From Xiphophorus maculatus (lineage: Eukaryota > Chordata > Actinopteri > Cyprinodontiformes > Poeciliidae), in NCBI RefSeq assembly GCF_002775205.1, contig NC_036450.1:24764288-24828287 (forward strand): a DNA stretch of 64,000 nucleotides, given 5' to 3'. Each line of letters starts with the position of its first letter. The first letter of the stretch is position 1. Below, piece by piece: positions 47,230 to 64,000 of this stretch. The notes under the pieces are model-generated. The model was not told the origin of the DNA, ran no database searches, and saw nothing but the letters and a program-made list of their open reading frames with translations. Position numbers and translations under genes: made by a program.

Positions 47230-64000
<16,771 letters not shown>

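Overview
This window is vertebrate nuclear DNA, most likely from a teleost fish. It has long introns with GT..AG splice sites, many CA/GT and AT microsatellites, tRNA-derived SINEs, and abundant small Tc1-like and hAT-like DNA transposons of the kind common in spiny-rayed fish. I placed exons by reading both strands, finding splice sites that keep the reading frame, and comparing the products with remembered vertebrate families. No alignment was run.

Four protein genes are supported. (1) Positions 7790-9382, plus strand: an intronless coding sequence for an ANKRD34-family ankyrin protein, best matched to ankrd34b. (2) Positions 11795-21599, minus strand: occludin (ocln), 8 coding exons, 506 residues, complete. 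(3) Positions 29887-37702, minus strand: tricellulin (marveld2), 7 coding exons, 575 residues, complete. (4) Positions 47230-64000, minus strand: the C-terminal part of phosphatidylinositol 4-kinase alpha (pi4ka), 35 exons and about 1312 residues including the whole lipid-kinase domain. Its N-terminal ~790 residues (by comparison with the human protein) lie beyond the right edge.

Layout: 1-7.7 kb is upstream DNA with a possible non-coding first exon for ankrd34b. ankrd34b and ocln converge on a two-strand poly(A) signal near 11.29 kb. ocln, marveld2 and pi4ka lie head to tail on the minus strand. The 22.4-29.9 kb gap is largely decayed transposons. Likely promoters lie near 22.3 kb (ocln) and 42.4-42.6 kb (marveld2).

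Ocludin and tricellulin are the two tight-junction MARVEL proteins that share a C-terminal occludin/ELL coiled coil. Occludin acts at bicellular junctions and tricellulin at three-cell corners. Their adjacency and matching exon phases mark them as an old tandem duplicate pair; the two are also neighbours in human. pi4ka makes plasma-membrane PI4P and has no direct functional tie visible here. I saw no convincing novel gene system. The most interesting signals are the transposon landscape (recent near-identical copies, nested insertions with target-site duplications, a hAT transposase first exon with an intact donor), dinucleotide repeats beside splice sites, and Gly/Tyr repeat growth in both junction proteins.
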